This document shows positions 25,223 to 34,361 of a stretch of 64,000 bases of DNA, one piece after another. The number at the start of each line of letters is the position of its first letter. Position 1 is the first letter of the stretch. The notes under the pieces were generated by a model. The model saw only the letters and a list, made by a program, of their open reading frames with translations, had not been told where the DNA came from and did no database searches. The position numbers were made by a program, and so were the translations under genes. Source of the DNA: Campylobacter sp. (lineage in GTDB: Bacteria; Campylobacterota; Campylobacteria; Campylobacterales; Campylobacteraceae); contig NZ_JAHZBQ010000003.1 of the NCBI RefSeq assembly GCF_019423325.1, positions 310,001-374,000 of the forward strand, in the 5' to 3' direction.

Positions 25223-26437
25223 CTATTTTACTTCATACCTCTCGCCCGGTTTCATCTCTATCATCTCCCACGGCAAGCCCTGCTTATTTAGCTCGTCCAT
25301 GAAAGGCTTGGCGTCGAAATTCTCCATGTTAAAGACGCCTTTTCCGCTCCAAATGCCCTTTGCGACCATCATCGAGCCGATCATCGCAGGCACGCCCGTC
25401 GTGTAGCTCACCGCCTGCGCGCCCGTCTCGGCGTAGCAAGCCTCGTGGTCGCAGACGTTATAGATATAGACCTGGCGCTCTTTGCCATCTTTTAAGCCAC
25501 GTATCACGCAGCCGATGTTTGTTTTGCCCTTCGTGCGAGGACCGAGGCTCGCAGGATCAGGCAACAAGGTCTTTAAAAATTGGATCGGAATTATTTTTAC
25601 GCCGTTGTGCTCAACCTCGTCGATGCGTAGCATACCGACGTTTTCTAAGCACTTCATATGCGTGAGGTAGCTCTGTCCGAATGTCATAAAAAAGCGGATT
25701 CGCTTCAGCCCCTTGATGTTTTTTACAAGGCTTTCTAGCTCCTCGTGGTAGAGCAGGTAGCTGTCTTTGACGCCCACTTTGGGGTAGTCCCATTTGAACA
25801 TTATCTGCATCGGCTCGGTCTCTTTCCACTCGCCGCGCTCCCAGTAACGGCCCTTTGCACTTACTTCGCGCAGGTTGATTTCAGGGTTGAAATTCGTCGC
25901 AAACGGATATCCGTGATCGCCCGCGTTGCAGTCTAGAATGTCGATCTCGTGGATCTCGTCAAAGAGATTTTGCTGTGCGTAGGCGCAAAATACGTTGGTC
26001 ACGCCCGGGTCAAAGCCGCTTCCCAGCAGCGCCATCGTGTTTGCGGCTTTAAACTCGCCGTCCTTCGCCCATTGTAGTTTGTATTCAAATTTGGCGGTAT
26101 CGGGGTGCTCGTAGTTTGCGGTGTCGATGTATGGGATGCCGGCGCGAGAGCACGCGTCCATCAGTGTTAGGTCCTGGTACGGTAGCGCGACGTTTAGTAA
26201 CAGCTCGGCACCCGTTTTTTTGATTAAATTTACGACCGCATCGGCGTCGTCCGCGTCGATCTGGGCGGTATCGATCTGCACGCCTAGGCGGTCTTTTATA
26301 AACTTAGCGATCGCGTCGCACTTGCTTTTGGTGCGGCTTGCAAGGGTGATTTTTGTAAAAACGTCCGCGTTCATCGCGCATTTTACGGTCGCGACTTGGC
26401 TCACGCCACCCGCGCCTATGATTAAGATATTTGACAT
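25223..26437 (-). CDS. Carboxynorspermidine dehydrogenase (saccharopine dehydrogenase fold)
   Basis: 404 residues from ATG 26437, chosen for the AAAGGAG ribosome site; the frame is open further upstream but without one. The N-terminal Rossmann motif is IIGAGGVSQVA, then ASRTKSKCDAIA. Downstream are LLNVALPYQDLTLMDACSRAG, YIDTANYE, GFDPGVTNVF and DCNAGDHGYPFATNFNPEINLRE, all typical of carboxynorspermidine dehydrogenase rather than lysine-forming saccharopine dehydrogenase. It condenses aspartate semialdehyde with a diamine to carboxy(nor)spermidine, the route to spermidine in Campylobacter. The partner decarboxylase is not in this window. The promoter TGCTAAAAT lies at 26470-26478. Confidence 0.92.
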   Translation of the reverse strand: MSNILIIGAGGVSQVATVKCAMNADVFTKITLASRTKSKCDAIAKFIKDRLGVQIDTAQIDADDADAVVNLIKKTGAELLLNVALPYQDLTLMDACSRAGIPYIDTANYEHPDTAKFEYKLQWAKDGEFKAANTMALLGSGFDPGVTNVFCAYAQQNLFDEIHEIDILDCNAGDHGYPFATNFNPEINLREVSAKGRYWERGEWKETEPMQIMFKWDYPKVGVKDSYLLYHEELESLVKNIKGLKRIRFFMTFGQSYLTHMKCLENVGMLRIDEVEHNGVKIIPIQFLKTLLPDPASLGPRTKGKTNIGCVIRGLKDGKERQVYIYNVCDHEACYAETGAQAVSYTTGVPAMIGSMMVAKGIWSGKGVFNMENFDAKPFMDELNKQGLPWEMIEMKPGERYEVK

Positions 26438-26469
26438 TTGGGCTCCTTTAAATTTTAAATTTTGCTGCA

Positions 26470-26478
26470 ATTTTAGCA
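26470..26478 (-). promoter_or_regulatory. Extended -10 promoter of carboxynorspermidine dehydrogenase
   Basis: TGCTAAAAT on the minus strand, 33 bases ahead of the ATG at 26437. Confidence 0.6.
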
Positions 26479-26807
26479 AATTTAAGATGAATTTTAAGAG
26501 GCTAGGTGTAATTAATCATAGAGTTTGGTTGTAGCCGGGCGCGGAGCGCAAGCTCGCTATAACAAGAGCGCCGAAAGCGGCTAGCGCTAAAATTTACGCG
26601 GATAGCGGCATGCCGATTGACGGCGGCACGAGATTAAATTTACTGCCTTGCATCGTGCGATAAAATTTTAAGCTTTAAAAGGCTAGTTTAAATTTAACAT
26701 CCCGCAGCGAAGCGCGGATAATTAAAATTTAAAGTTCATTCGCTTCGCCATAAAATTTATCGCGCTTCTTGCCTCGGCGCGCAGCAAACCGCATACCGCG
26801 GCTAAAT
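26479..26807. other. Gene-free spacer
   Basis: About 330 bases with AAATTT-rich filler and GC-rich segments (around 26540-26650). No coding frame with a ribosome site and no RNA gene seen. Confidence 0.4.
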
Positions 26808-26981
26808 TTAACGCTTTAGCGAACAGCGGTTTAAAAAGTAGCAAGCGGGGCAAAATCCTGTGACGCCCACGATAAAGGGCACGAGTCCCACTAGCCCCCA
26901 CCAGCTGCCAAACGCGACTCCCGCGATCATTATCGCTAGCCCGATCAGCGCTCTTATTATCCTAGTTTTTCTGCTTAGCAT
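26808..26981 (-). CDS. DUF2892 (YgaP-type) small membrane protein
   Basis: A 57-residue protein with two membrane helices separated by a short turn: RIIRALIGLAIMIAG, then GSWWGLVGLVPFIVGVTGFCPACYFL. This is the whole DUF2892 pattern, including the closing TGFCP-x-C cysteines; such domains are also found after rhodanese domains in YgaP. Here it is free-standing. The frame is closed by TAA 3 residues after NRCSLKR. There is only a weak ribosome site (GAAGTG). Function in the family is unclear; sulfide or persulfide handling has been suggested from the fusions. It is too short for many gene finders. Confidence 0.8.
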   Translation of the reverse strand: MLSRKTRIIRALIGLAIMIAGVAFGSWWGLVGLVPFIVGVTGFCPACYFLNRCSLKR

Positions 26982-27452
26982 TGCGTTTTCACTTCTTTGT
27001 TTTTACATTTTACACGTATTAATGCTTAAAATTTTTAAAGTAAGCAATGGCAGCAAACCGCCACCTAGCGTATCATCTTTGAGCCCGCCCTCCTATATAC
27101 GCGCCTTGGTTAAATTCGGCTTCGTTTAATTATCTTTTCTTGTGCGTAAAAGTGCGATCCGACAAAATTTATGTGCCTAAGGAGCAAAAATTTATGCAAG
27201 CTCAATTTAAAATTTTGACGAATGTAAAGCAAGGAGAACTCGAAGGCTGACGCTAATGCGGCGAAATTTACATGCGGCTTTAAATTTGGAATTACGATAA
27301 ATCTTAATCGAGCGAAATTCTATCGTCACAGAAAGTTTGTCTAAATTTAGCTCGCTGCGTGTTTTAGGGTTTAAATTCAGACGCTGCGGTAAAGAAGCGT
27401 AGTGCAATATTTACGATCAAAGCGGCATCGATCTCGCGCCGTACCGCTAAAA
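26982..27452. other. Gene-free spacer
   Basis: About 470 bases. A frame at 27194-27250 has AAGGAG ahead of ATG but is only 18 codons and ends in TGA. Otherwise AAATTT-rich filler with no recognised element. Confidence 0.4.
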
Positions 27453-27941
27453 TCAAATTTCGTAGCGATAAATTTTGCCGAAATTTTCATCCAGAGTGTA
27501 GCTAAACTCACCGCCTGCGTAATAGATTGTCTCGCCACTCTCCAGCTCGAAGCGCTGATACACGCGCAGCACGACCTCGTTTTCGCTGATGCCTTGGACG
27601 TGGATAAAAATATCGCTCTTTCTACCCGCAGTCATCGCCATTTGGTAGAGCTGATTAAATAGCGCATATTCCGGATCTTTCTCGGCATCCTCTTGGGATA
27701 AAAAGCCCTCCAGCACGCCCAGCATCTCGGCGCGAAATTCCGTCCTGGCGCGCGCATAGGCGTTTTGGATATTTTCGATCTGATCGGTATCGAGTAAATT
27801 TAAAAGTGAATGTTTGCCCACGTAAAGCGTCGCGCTCGATGTGATTTTGCCGTCCTTGTCGGTCACTAGTCGCAGAGCTTTCTCTACGCGCCACAAGGCC
27901 TCTTTTAGCTCGAGCCCGCTTTCAATTTCAATTTTCATCAT
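27453..27941 (-). CDS. Hypothetical cytoplasmic protein
   Basis: A 162-residue soluble protein without signal peptide. Visible parts are a helix-rich first half (LKEALWRVEKALRLVTDKDGK, then ENIQNAYARARTEFRAEMLGVLEG) and a beta-rich second half with alternating charged and hydrophobic residues (SDIFIHVQGISENEVVLRVYQRFELESGE). The start is either of two adjacent ATG codons after AAAGGATC. It lies 39 bases upstream of the exporter gene on the same strand (start of 27453-27941 and stop of its neighbour do not overlap). I do not recognise the family. Confidence 0.7.
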   Translation of the reverse strand: MMKIEIESGLELKEALWRVEKALRLVTDKDGKITSSATLYVGKHSLLNLLDTDQIENIQNAYARARTEFRAEMLGVLEGFLSQEDAEKDPEYALFNQLYQMAMTAGRKSDIFIHVQGISENEVVLRVYQRFELESGETIYYAGGEFSYTLDENFGKIYRYEI

Positions 27942-27980
27942 AGATCCTTTATCAAGAATGCGGAATTTTAGCGTGAAATT

Positions 27981-28610
27981 TTAAATTTTAAAGACAAACT
28001 TCGCGATCAGATACGCCATATAAAGCATCAAAACTCCCACGAGCACGTCGATTATACGCCATGCCCTACTGCTTGCAAAAAGCTTCGAAAGCGTCCCCGA
28101 GCCATATCCTAAGCCGAAAAACCACGCAAACGATACGAACATAACTCCCGCGTAAAACCACGGCTTTTGGGCATCCGCAATCGTAGCGCCGAGCGAGCCC
28201 ACGACCACGACGGTGTCTAAATACACGTGCGGATTTAGAAGCGTCACCGCAAGGGCTTTGGCTACGACGGGCGCCAGCGGGCTATTTGCCGAGTTTTGGA
28301 TTTTGGCAAAATGCGAGCCCTTATAGGCGCTAAAAAACGAGCTTAGCGCGTAGCAGAGCAGAAATATGATCCCGCCTATGCCTAAAATTTGGGTAAGAAG
28401 CGAGCCTTGCTTAAGGGCGCCGCCGATTAAAAATATCCCTACGGCCGTAAATACGGCATCGCTTAGCGCGCAAACCATGCAAACAGCCGCGACATGGTTT
28501 TTCGCAAGGCCTTGGGAGATGACGAAGATATTCTGCGCGCCGATCGCGACGATGAGCGAGAGCATCAGCGCGGCTCCTTGCAAGAAAATTCCGATCGGCA
28601 AGGAGTTCAA
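27981..28610 (-). CDS. LysE/ArgO-type amino acid exporter
   Basis: About 209 residues from TTG 28610, chosen because AGAGG lies 8 bases ahead and because the family begins just before this point; ATG 28664 would add 18 charged residues inside the previous gene. Landmarks are SLIVAIGAQNIFVISQGL (about residues 17-34), a second helix with CALSDAVFTAVGI, and the conserved TLLNPHVYLDTVVVVGS loop of LysE/ArgO, with six predicted membrane helices. It exports basic amino acids such as arginine or lysine. The start lies 11 bases after the stop of the upstream membrane protein, so the two are probably coupled. Confidence 0.85.
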   Translation of the reverse strand: MNSLPIGIFLQGAALMLSLIVAIGAQNIFVISQGLAKNHVAAVCMVCALSDAVFTAVGIFLIGGALKQGSLLTQILGIGGIIFLLCYALSSFFSAYKGSHFAKIQNSANSPLAPVVAKALAVTLLNPHVYLDTVVVVGSLGATIADAQKPWFYAGVMFVSFAWFFGLGYGSGTLSKLFASSRAWRIIDVLVGVLMLYMAYLIAKFVFKI

Positions 28611-28620
28611 GACCGCGCCT

Positions 28621-29559
28621 CTACTTATTTTTACTTTCGCAGGCGGAGCTTTGCATCGCGGCATCGGCGGTATCGGAGCCGTCTACCGCCGCACTTTCGG
28701 GCGCAGCGTCAGGCTCATTATCGCCCGCGGAAATTTTAGACGCGAAATCCTCGGCGCCTGTGAAATTTTCACCCGCAGCGGCATTATTTGAAGAAACTGT
28801 ATTATTCGGCGCGGCGGAGCTTTGTTCGTTTAAATTTGAAGCGCCCTTTAAATTCTGCGCGCCGTTTGAATCAGCGGCGCCATTAGAATTTTGCGCGGCA
28901 AAGTCCTGCGCCACGCCGAAATTCTCGGTGCCTAAATTTTCACCTAAATTTTGTGCGCCGCAGGAACTTTGCGCATCGAAATTTTGCGAAGCGGAATTCT
29001 CATCGCGAAAATTTTTAGCTTTAAAATTTTTAGCGCCACTCGCGTTTTTTTTACAGCCCTTAGCGCCTTTGCGAATCTTTGGAGCGGCTTGTTCTTCCTC
29101 AGAGCTTTGCGAAAGACCCGCTTTTTCGCGCAAAATTTTGCTCAGCTCGTAGATCGAAATTTCAAAAGAGCCCGGTAGCGTGGCCTCCGTGTCGCTGTAA
29201 AATCGCAAAAAGTTAAAGCGGTCCTGTGCCTGCGGCGTTTTTTTGAATACAAAATTTAAAAGCTCCGTTTTGTTTCTGCCCGCGACGAAGGTTTTTGTGC
29301 CTAAATTTGCTATATCTTTGTATTCGAAGCTCTCGGAATTTGCCCCGCGCACGATCGTAAAAGCATCCTCACCGATCTGCAAATAATTTTTCGCGCCGAG
29401 TCTAAGCGCGCAAAAAAACGCGCAAAATGCCGCCACTACGGAAGCAAAAAGCGCCGCACCGCCAAAGCCCGCGTGGTAGCAATATCCGCTAGCGAGCGCC
29501 AAAATCGTCGATCCCGCCAGCGTCATCGCTACGGGCTTTTTATTCTCTTTTACTATCAT
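28621..29559 (-). CDS. Membrane protein with long Asn/Ala/Ser-rich C-terminal tail
   Basis: A 312-residue protein with two N-terminal membrane helices (about residues 12-52), then a PH-like beta-rich region (NYLQIGEDAFTIVRG ... EYKDIANLGT ... FYSDTEATLPGSFEIS, to about 150), similar in layout to bacterial PH-domain membrane proteins. From about 150 to the end it is low-complexity: repeated NF/NL/NS units with Ala, Gly, Gln and Asn. The DNA of this tail has the same AAATTT/GAATTT words as the intergenic filler. It overlaps the upstream lipoprotein gene by 4 bases. Function unknown; the tail may be disordered and cytoplasmic. Confidence 0.7.
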   Translation of the reverse strand: MIVKENKKPVAMTLAGSTILALASGYCYHAGFGGAALFASVVAAFCAFFCALRLGAKNYLQIGEDAFTIVRGANSESFEYKDIANLGTKTFVAGRNKTELLNFVFKKTPQAQDRFNFLRFYSDTEATLPGSFEISIYELSKILREKAGLSQSSEEEQAAPKIRKGAKGCKKNASGAKNFKAKNFRDENSASQNFDAQSSCGAQNLGENLGTENFGVAQDFAAQNSNGAADSNGAQNLKGASNLNEQSSAAPNNTVSSNNAAAGENFTGAEDFASKISAGDNEPDAAPESAAVDGSDTADAAMQSSACESKNK

Positions 29560-30173
29560 CTTCCCTGCTTAATCATCTGTCTTATATACTCGTAAATTTT
29601 AAAATTTAGCGCATCCATTACCGCATCTTTGGAACCCGGATTTTTGATGCTTTGGTAGTTGAGGTTCGTTACGTAATCCTTCCACGCGCCCTTGTTTTTA
29701 ACGCTTATGTAGAGGCTAATCTGCGAGTCGTAGAAGTAGTCTCTGTAATAATCGTCGTCGTCCCAAGGATCGTATCCGAACGGCATCCCCCAGCCTACGC
29801 CCCAGCCAGTATATCTGTAATATCTGCCAAATCCCATACCGAAGCTAAATCTCGGATTATCCCACGATCTGCGCGAAAAATCCGCCTTGCGGAAGTAGTT
29901 GAGATTGCCACCGATTTGGACGTTCGCCGCACTTTTATTTACGACCTTAAATCCATCCGCACGCAGATGTTGGATCATTACTTGGGTTAAATTTGAATCC
30001 GTCGTCGAGGTGTTGGTAAAATTTACGCTTATGAGCTTATCCTGCGGAAATTCCATAATGTGAAGCGGCTCGGAAGTGCGCACGATACCGCTATTTACGG
30101 GCACATTTTTAGAGCAGCCCGTAAAAATCAAAAACGCCGAAATGACCAAAAAAAGTGAAATTTTATTTTTCAA
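29556..30173 (-). CDS. Predicted lipoprotein with glycine/tyrosine-rich middle
   Basis: A 205-residue protein from TTG 30173, with AAAGGATCC ahead. Lipobox FTGC at about residue 20. N-terminal half: VNFTNTSTTDSNLTQVMIQHLRADGF and VNKSAANVQIGGNLNYFRKAD, a mixed alpha/beta domain as in TraT-like or DUF4136-like lipoproteins. The middle is strikingly aromatic (MGFGRYYRYTGWGVGWGMPF followed by DPWDDDDYYRDYFYD). The C-terminal part returns to alpha/beta. The promoter TGCTACAAT is at 30217-30225. Likely an outer-membrane lipoprotein; the family is uncertain. Confidence 0.72.
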   Translation of the reverse strand: MKNKISLFLVISAFLIFTGCSKNVPVNSGIVRTSEPLHIMEFPQDKLISVNFTNTSTTDSNLTQVMIQHLRADGFKVVNKSAANVQIGGNLNYFRKADFSRRSWDNPRFSFGMGFGRYYRYTGWGVGWGMPFGYDPWDDDDYYRDYFYDSQISLYISVKNKGAWKDYVTNLNYQSIKNPGSKDAVMDALNFKIYEYIRQMIKQGR

Positions 30174-30216
30174 GACGGATCCTTTCGCTTAAGATTTCAA
30201 ATCTTAAATTTGAGTG

Positions 30217-30225
30217 ATTGTAGCA
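30217..30225 (-). promoter_or_regulatory. Extended -10 promoter with a leader dyad
   Basis: TGCTACAAT on the minus strand, 44 bases ahead of the TTG start. The leader contains the palindrome AAGATTT-C-AAATCTT (30191-30205), directly upstream of the ribosome site; it could occlude translation. Confidence 0.5.
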
Positions 30226-30318
30226 TAAATTTAAAATTTTAATGTCAGCAAGAAGCGATTTTTTGAAATAATCTAGTGGCGAAAGGGCAAGAGTGGAATT
30301 ATTAAATAAAATTTTGCG

Positions 30319-30352
30319 CCGAGCGACCGCTAAATTTAAAGCCGTCGCTCGG
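30319..30352 (-). terminator. Terminator of the formate dehydrogenase operon
   Basis: CCGAGCGAC pairs with GTCGCTCGG (9 bp) about 60 bases after the fdhB stop, followed on the minus strand by an A/T tract. It closes the operon without any cytochrome b gene. Confidence 0.5.
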
Positions 30353-30412
30353 TTGAAATTTCTACGAAAAGAATCGGGATTTTAAACCGGAGGCGTTTAA
30401 AATTCCACAATC

Positions 30413-30970
30413 TTATAGGCTCACGCCGCGCGTAAGTACGCGCTTGCGATAAACCTCCGAAACTCTGCTCGCGTCGCCCACGATTAGAGCGTTCGTGCAG
30501 CAGATCGCCGCACACATCGGAACCTTACCCTCTGCGATGCGGTTTTGACCATATTTATGTAGCTCTTCGTGCGAAAACGTAGGCTCCGGTCCACCCGCGC
30601 ACATAGTGCATTTATCCATCGCGCCTTTAATACCGAAAGCTCCGTCTCTAGGGAATTGCGGAGCGCCGAACGGACACGCGTAGAGGCAATATCCGCAGCC
30701 GATACATTTATCTTTGTCGTGCAAAACGACGCCGTCGGTTCTGATATAGAAGCATTGAACCGGGCAAACCTGCGCACAAGGCGCATCGGTGCAGTGCTGG
30801 CAAGCGATAGAGCTTGAAACCTCCTGCCCCTCTATGCCCTCGTTTAAAGTGATAACCTTGCGCCTATTTATCTGCACGGGAACCTCGTGCGCCGAGCTGC
30901 AGGCTACCTGGCAACCATAGCAAGCGATGCAACGCTCGACGTCGACGTAAAATTTTAATCTTGCCGGCAT
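30413..30970 (-). CDS. fdhB: Formate dehydrogenase iron-sulfur subunit
   Basis: A 185-residue ferredoxin-type subunit with cysteine groups for four [4Fe-4S] clusters: CIACYGCQVAC (about 14-24), CQHCTDAPCAQVC (about 58-70), CIGCGYCLYAC (about 90-100) and the CTMC ... AICC group (about 122-155). It passes electrons from FdhA to the membrane or to the polyferredoxin of the same operon. There is no signal peptide, so it should be carried through the Tat system by FdhA. Ribosome site AAGGAGATAAA precedes ATG, and the gene begins 9 bases after fdhA. In C. jejuni, fdhC (cytochrome b) follows; here none does. Confidence 0.93.
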   Translation of the reverse strand: MPARLKFYVDVERCIACYGCQVACSSAHEVPVQINRRKVITLNEGIEGQEVSSSIACQHCTDAPCAQVCPVQCFYIRTDGVVLHDKDKCIGCGYCLYACPFGAPQFPRDGAFGIKGAMDKCTMCAGGPEPTFSHEELHKYGQNRIAEGKVPMCAAICCTNALIVGDASRVSEVYRKRVLTRGVSL

Positions 30971-30979
30971 TTTATCTCC

Positions 30980-33901
30980 TTATGCTCTTTCTAGTCTGCA
31001 AAGACCGGCGTTGAATTCCGAAATTTGCGTATTTATATCAAAGCCGTAGTTGGTAATCGTATTTGAGCTCTCGCCTCTGATATATGGCTTAGTGCCCTCA
31101 GGATAGCGCTCGCTTAGATCCTCGCCCTGGAAAATTCCCGCGAAGTTATACGGCATAACAATACGATCAGGCGTTACGGCGTGCGAATAGATGCACTTGA
31201 CTTTGATCTTCGTGCCTTGCGGCGAATGAATCCACATCATCTCACCATCTTTGATACCTTTATCAGCGGCAAGCTTAGGATTTACGTGCGCAAACATCTC
31301 CGGAGTAATCGCTGAAAGATACTTGCTCGTGCGCTCAATCATGCCCGCACCGCTTAAATTTACAAGCCTTAACGAGCTTACGATAGTAGGGAAGTCCTTG
31401 CTCCAATCCTGCTTTTTCTGCTCGGAGATAAATCTCGTAAAGACGCGGAAATTTCGTTTTTGATCCGCAAAGGTCGGATATTTCTCTACCAAATCCCATC
31501 TAGGCGAGTGGATCGGTTCGCGATGCTTTGGAATTTGATCCGCAAACTGCCAAACCTTGGCTCTGGCTCTTGCGTTTCCGCAAGGACAAATTCCGAACTC
31601 TCGGCATTTTTTAGCAATGATACCGCTATAATCGGTACTCCATGTAGGCCCCATCTTGGCTTTCTCTTCCTCACTTAGCGTAATGCCTAAAACCTGTTCG
31701 ATATTTGCCTTAGTAATTTCTGCATGACCGCCTTGAATTTTTGATCCCGGAAGTGTAATGCTCTCGTCGGCTAGCTGCGAAACGCCGTCGTGTTCTAAGC
31801 CGAAGCGGTTTCTAAATCCCATACCGCCGTCAGCATAAGGCTTAGTTACGTCGTAAAGAATCGGCGTGCCCGGGTGTTGCGTATCCCAGCAAGGCCATGG
31901 AAGCCCATAGTATTCGCCCTCTACCTCGCCACCTATGCCGCGCAGGGTATCTGGATCAAATAGATGCCAGTTTTTCTGCTGTCTACGAAATCTAGCTGCG
32001 GTACGACCATTATTGCCAATGCTTTGAGTATTGCGTGCGATCTCATCGGTAGCATCGTCCGGCCAAACAAAATCGTCTTTAACCTGCTTAAGCTCGCCAT
32101 CAACGATGCCCATCTTCATACCGCGAACGTATTCGTCGTAAAAGCCGAATTTTTTCGCGAATAAAAACATTACCTCTTGATCCTCTTTGCTCTCAAATAG
32201 AGGCTTAACGATCTGGGTTCTCCACTGACCGCTGCGGTTTGTAGCGCTTAGATGACCTTCGCTCTCAAACTGCGTAGCTACCGGCAAAACATAAATTCCA
32301 TCCGGTCTATCGTTTAGAATCGCTACTTCGTTTAAGAACGGCTCGGCGACTACCAGCATATCAATCTTACCTAATGCTTCTTGAGTCTCGCGAACGTGAG
32401 CCATAGAAGTAATTCCTGTGCCTTGCACCCAAAGAACGCGGACATTGCCACTACTTAAAACGGGCTCGTTTTTCAAAACACCCTGCCACCATTTAGATAG
32501 CGAAAAGCCCTTTTCGTTGCGCCAGTTTATCACATCTTGCTCTATGCTCGGATCGTAGTGAAAATACTCGGTAAAATTCGTGCCAGGCACTTTTTCACCC
32601 TGCTTTTCGTGCGGCTGCTTAGTAGAGACGGCAAATCTTTTAATAAACTGCTCGTAATCTACGCCCCAGCCCTTGCAGAAGTGCTTCCAAGCGTTATCGG
32701 CTAGCCCGTAATACGCAGGTAAGCTATCGGAGAGATTGCACATATCGGTAGCACCCTGAACATTATCGTGACCTCGAAGGATGTTGCAGCCGCCGCCTGG
32801 CTTGCCCATATTGCCTAGTATGAGCTGCAAAAGAGCCAAAATTCTAGTATTTGAACTTCCGATCGAGTGCTGCGTGATACCTAGCGCCCAGCATAAAGTA
32901 GCGGGCTTTGTGGTAGCGAACATCCTCGTAAATTCTATCAGTTCCTCTTCCTTGCAGCCGGTGACATTGGCTACCTCTTTAGGATCCCACTTCTCAGCTT
33001 CCGCCTTGATCTCATCTACAGCGTAGGTTCTGGTTTTTATTAGCTCTTTGTCCTCCCAGCCGTTTTTGAAGATTAGATGCAGCATTCCGTACACAAACGC
33101 TATATCAGTTCCCGGACGAATTCTAATATACATATCGGCCTTAGCCGCAGTTCTAGTAAAATTTGGATCGACGACGACGATTTTCGCGCCGTTTCTATCG
33201 CGAGCTTGAAGAGCATGCTTCATAGCCCCCACGGGATTTGCAACCGCGGAATTCGCACCTATAAAAAGGATCATTTTAGAATTTTTCGCCATATCGCCTA
33301 CGTGATTTGTCATAGCTCCATAACCCCAAGTATTCGCCACACCGGCGACTGTTGCGCTATGTCAAATTCTGGCTACGTGGTCGTTGCTGTTCGTACCCCA
33401 AAAGGCTGCAAATTTTCTAAAATAATATGCCTGCTCGTTGCAAAATTTAGCCGAACCCAGAAATACCACACTATCTGGACCGTCCTCTTTACGGACTTGA
33501 AGCATTTTATCGCCGATTTCGTTTACGGCTTGCTCCCAACTGATGCGCTCCCACTTGCCGCCAACCTTTTTGAGCGGATATTTAAGACGCATTTTAGATT
33601 TGGTTAGATCGATCTGATCGATTCCCTTACAGCAGTGACTGCCCTGCGAGATCGGGTGATCTACTGCCATATCTTGGCGAATCCAGGTATTGGTGCTCTC
33701 ATCCACTTGAGCCTCGATACCGCAGCCTACGGAACAGATCGAACATATCGTTCGCTTCATAACGGAACCTGGAAATGGGTTTTTGATCTCTTGCTCAGTA
33801 GCGGCTCTTAGCGTATTATTTTCGCCAAACGCAGCTACGCTACTCGCTCCTAAAGCGGCGAGTTTCAAAAACGATCTCCTTCCGATCGCATTCTCACTCA
33901 T
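30980..33901 (-). CDS. fdhA: Formate dehydrogenase catalytic subunit, selenocysteine-containing
   Basis: Read through TGA at 33362-33364 the gene encodes 973 residues; if the TGA were a stop, it would give two pieces of 179 and about 786 residues. Tat signal GRRSFLKLA (residues 7-15), [4Fe-4S] site C53-C56-C60 with a further cysteine near 88-89, and HVARIUHSATV with selenocysteine at 180, exactly where molybdo/tungsto-bis-MGD formate dehydrogenases carry Sec. The C-terminal MGD-binding domain ends with SNTITNYGFDIN. It oxidises formate to CO2 in the periplasm. A SECIS-like hairpin follows the TGA, and selA-selB lie nearby. It is preceded by a small Tat protein and followed by fdhB. Ribosome site AGGAG precedes ATG. 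Confidence 0.96.
33334..33348 (-). promoter_or_regulatory. Bacterial SECIS hairpin of fdhA
   Basis: TCGCC-GGTGT-GGCGA, a perfect 5-bp stem with a GU-containing loop, beginning 13 bases after the TGA codon and inside the coding sequence. It matches the place of known bacterial SECIS elements bound by SelB. Confidence 0.75.
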
Positions 33902-33911
33902 GAAAATTCTC

Positions 33912-34109
33912 CTAGTAAGCTACTTTATAGTATTTTTTCCACGCTTCACTCTCCCAGTAAAGCACCTCTTTTTTCGGTGATTTGCCACGAACGGTATCGC
34001 CATAGTCCTGCTCGCTTTTTGCTAGCGCCTGAGACGCGGCAACGCCCACAGCGCCTACCGCGCCGATTTTTAGAGATTTTTTAAGAAAATCTCTGCGTTT
34101 GTTCTCCAT
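33912..34109 (-). CDS. Small twin-arginine signal protein of the formate dehydrogenase operon
   Basis: A 65-residue protein with a twin-arginine motif NKRRDFLKKSLK and hydrophobic segment IGAVGAVGVAASQALA, followed by a short charged tail ending ESEAWKKYYKVAY. Small Tat-signal proteins of this kind sit directly ahead of fdhA in many Campylobacterota and are annotated as formate dehydrogenase region proteins; they may help export or assembly. It lies 10 bases upstream of fdhA. Ribosome site AAAGGAAAACC precedes ATG. Confidence 0.85.
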   Translation of the reverse strand: MENKRRDFLKKSLKIGAVGAVGVAASQALAKSEQDYGDTVRGKSPKKEVLYWESEAWKKYYKVAY

Positions 34110-34361
34110 GGTTTTCCTTTGTGAAGAAATCGCTTTAAATCTTTTATTGTAGTAACGCCTGTTACAGGATTTAAGTCTAATGAATTATAACGAAAAGGCA
34201 GTGAGATGGAAATTAAATTTTAAGTTACTTTTTAAATTTTATTTAAAATTCAAAATATAAAGTTCTAACTAAAAAACTACTCGCAAAACTAGAGTTTGCG
34301 AGTCTAAAATTTAACCGAAATTCTGCTTTTACGTTAAGATTTTGGTTAAAAATTTTATTTA

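Noticed and set aside
26860..27129. Plus-strand 89-codon frame with a hydrophobic segment
   Set aside because: It lies antisense to the DUF2892 protein (26808-26981), whose pattern is recognisable; the plus frame has no family resemblance.
27194..27250. AAGGAG followed by ATG and 18 codons to an in-frame TGA
   Set aside because: Considered as another selenocysteine gene, but only one codon and then a stop follow at short distance after the TGA, and there is no redox motif.
33340..33364. fdhA appears interrupted (pseudogene or sequencing error)
   Set aside because: The interruption is a TGA at the canonical selenocysteine position, followed by a SECIS-like hairpin, with selA and selB in the same window.
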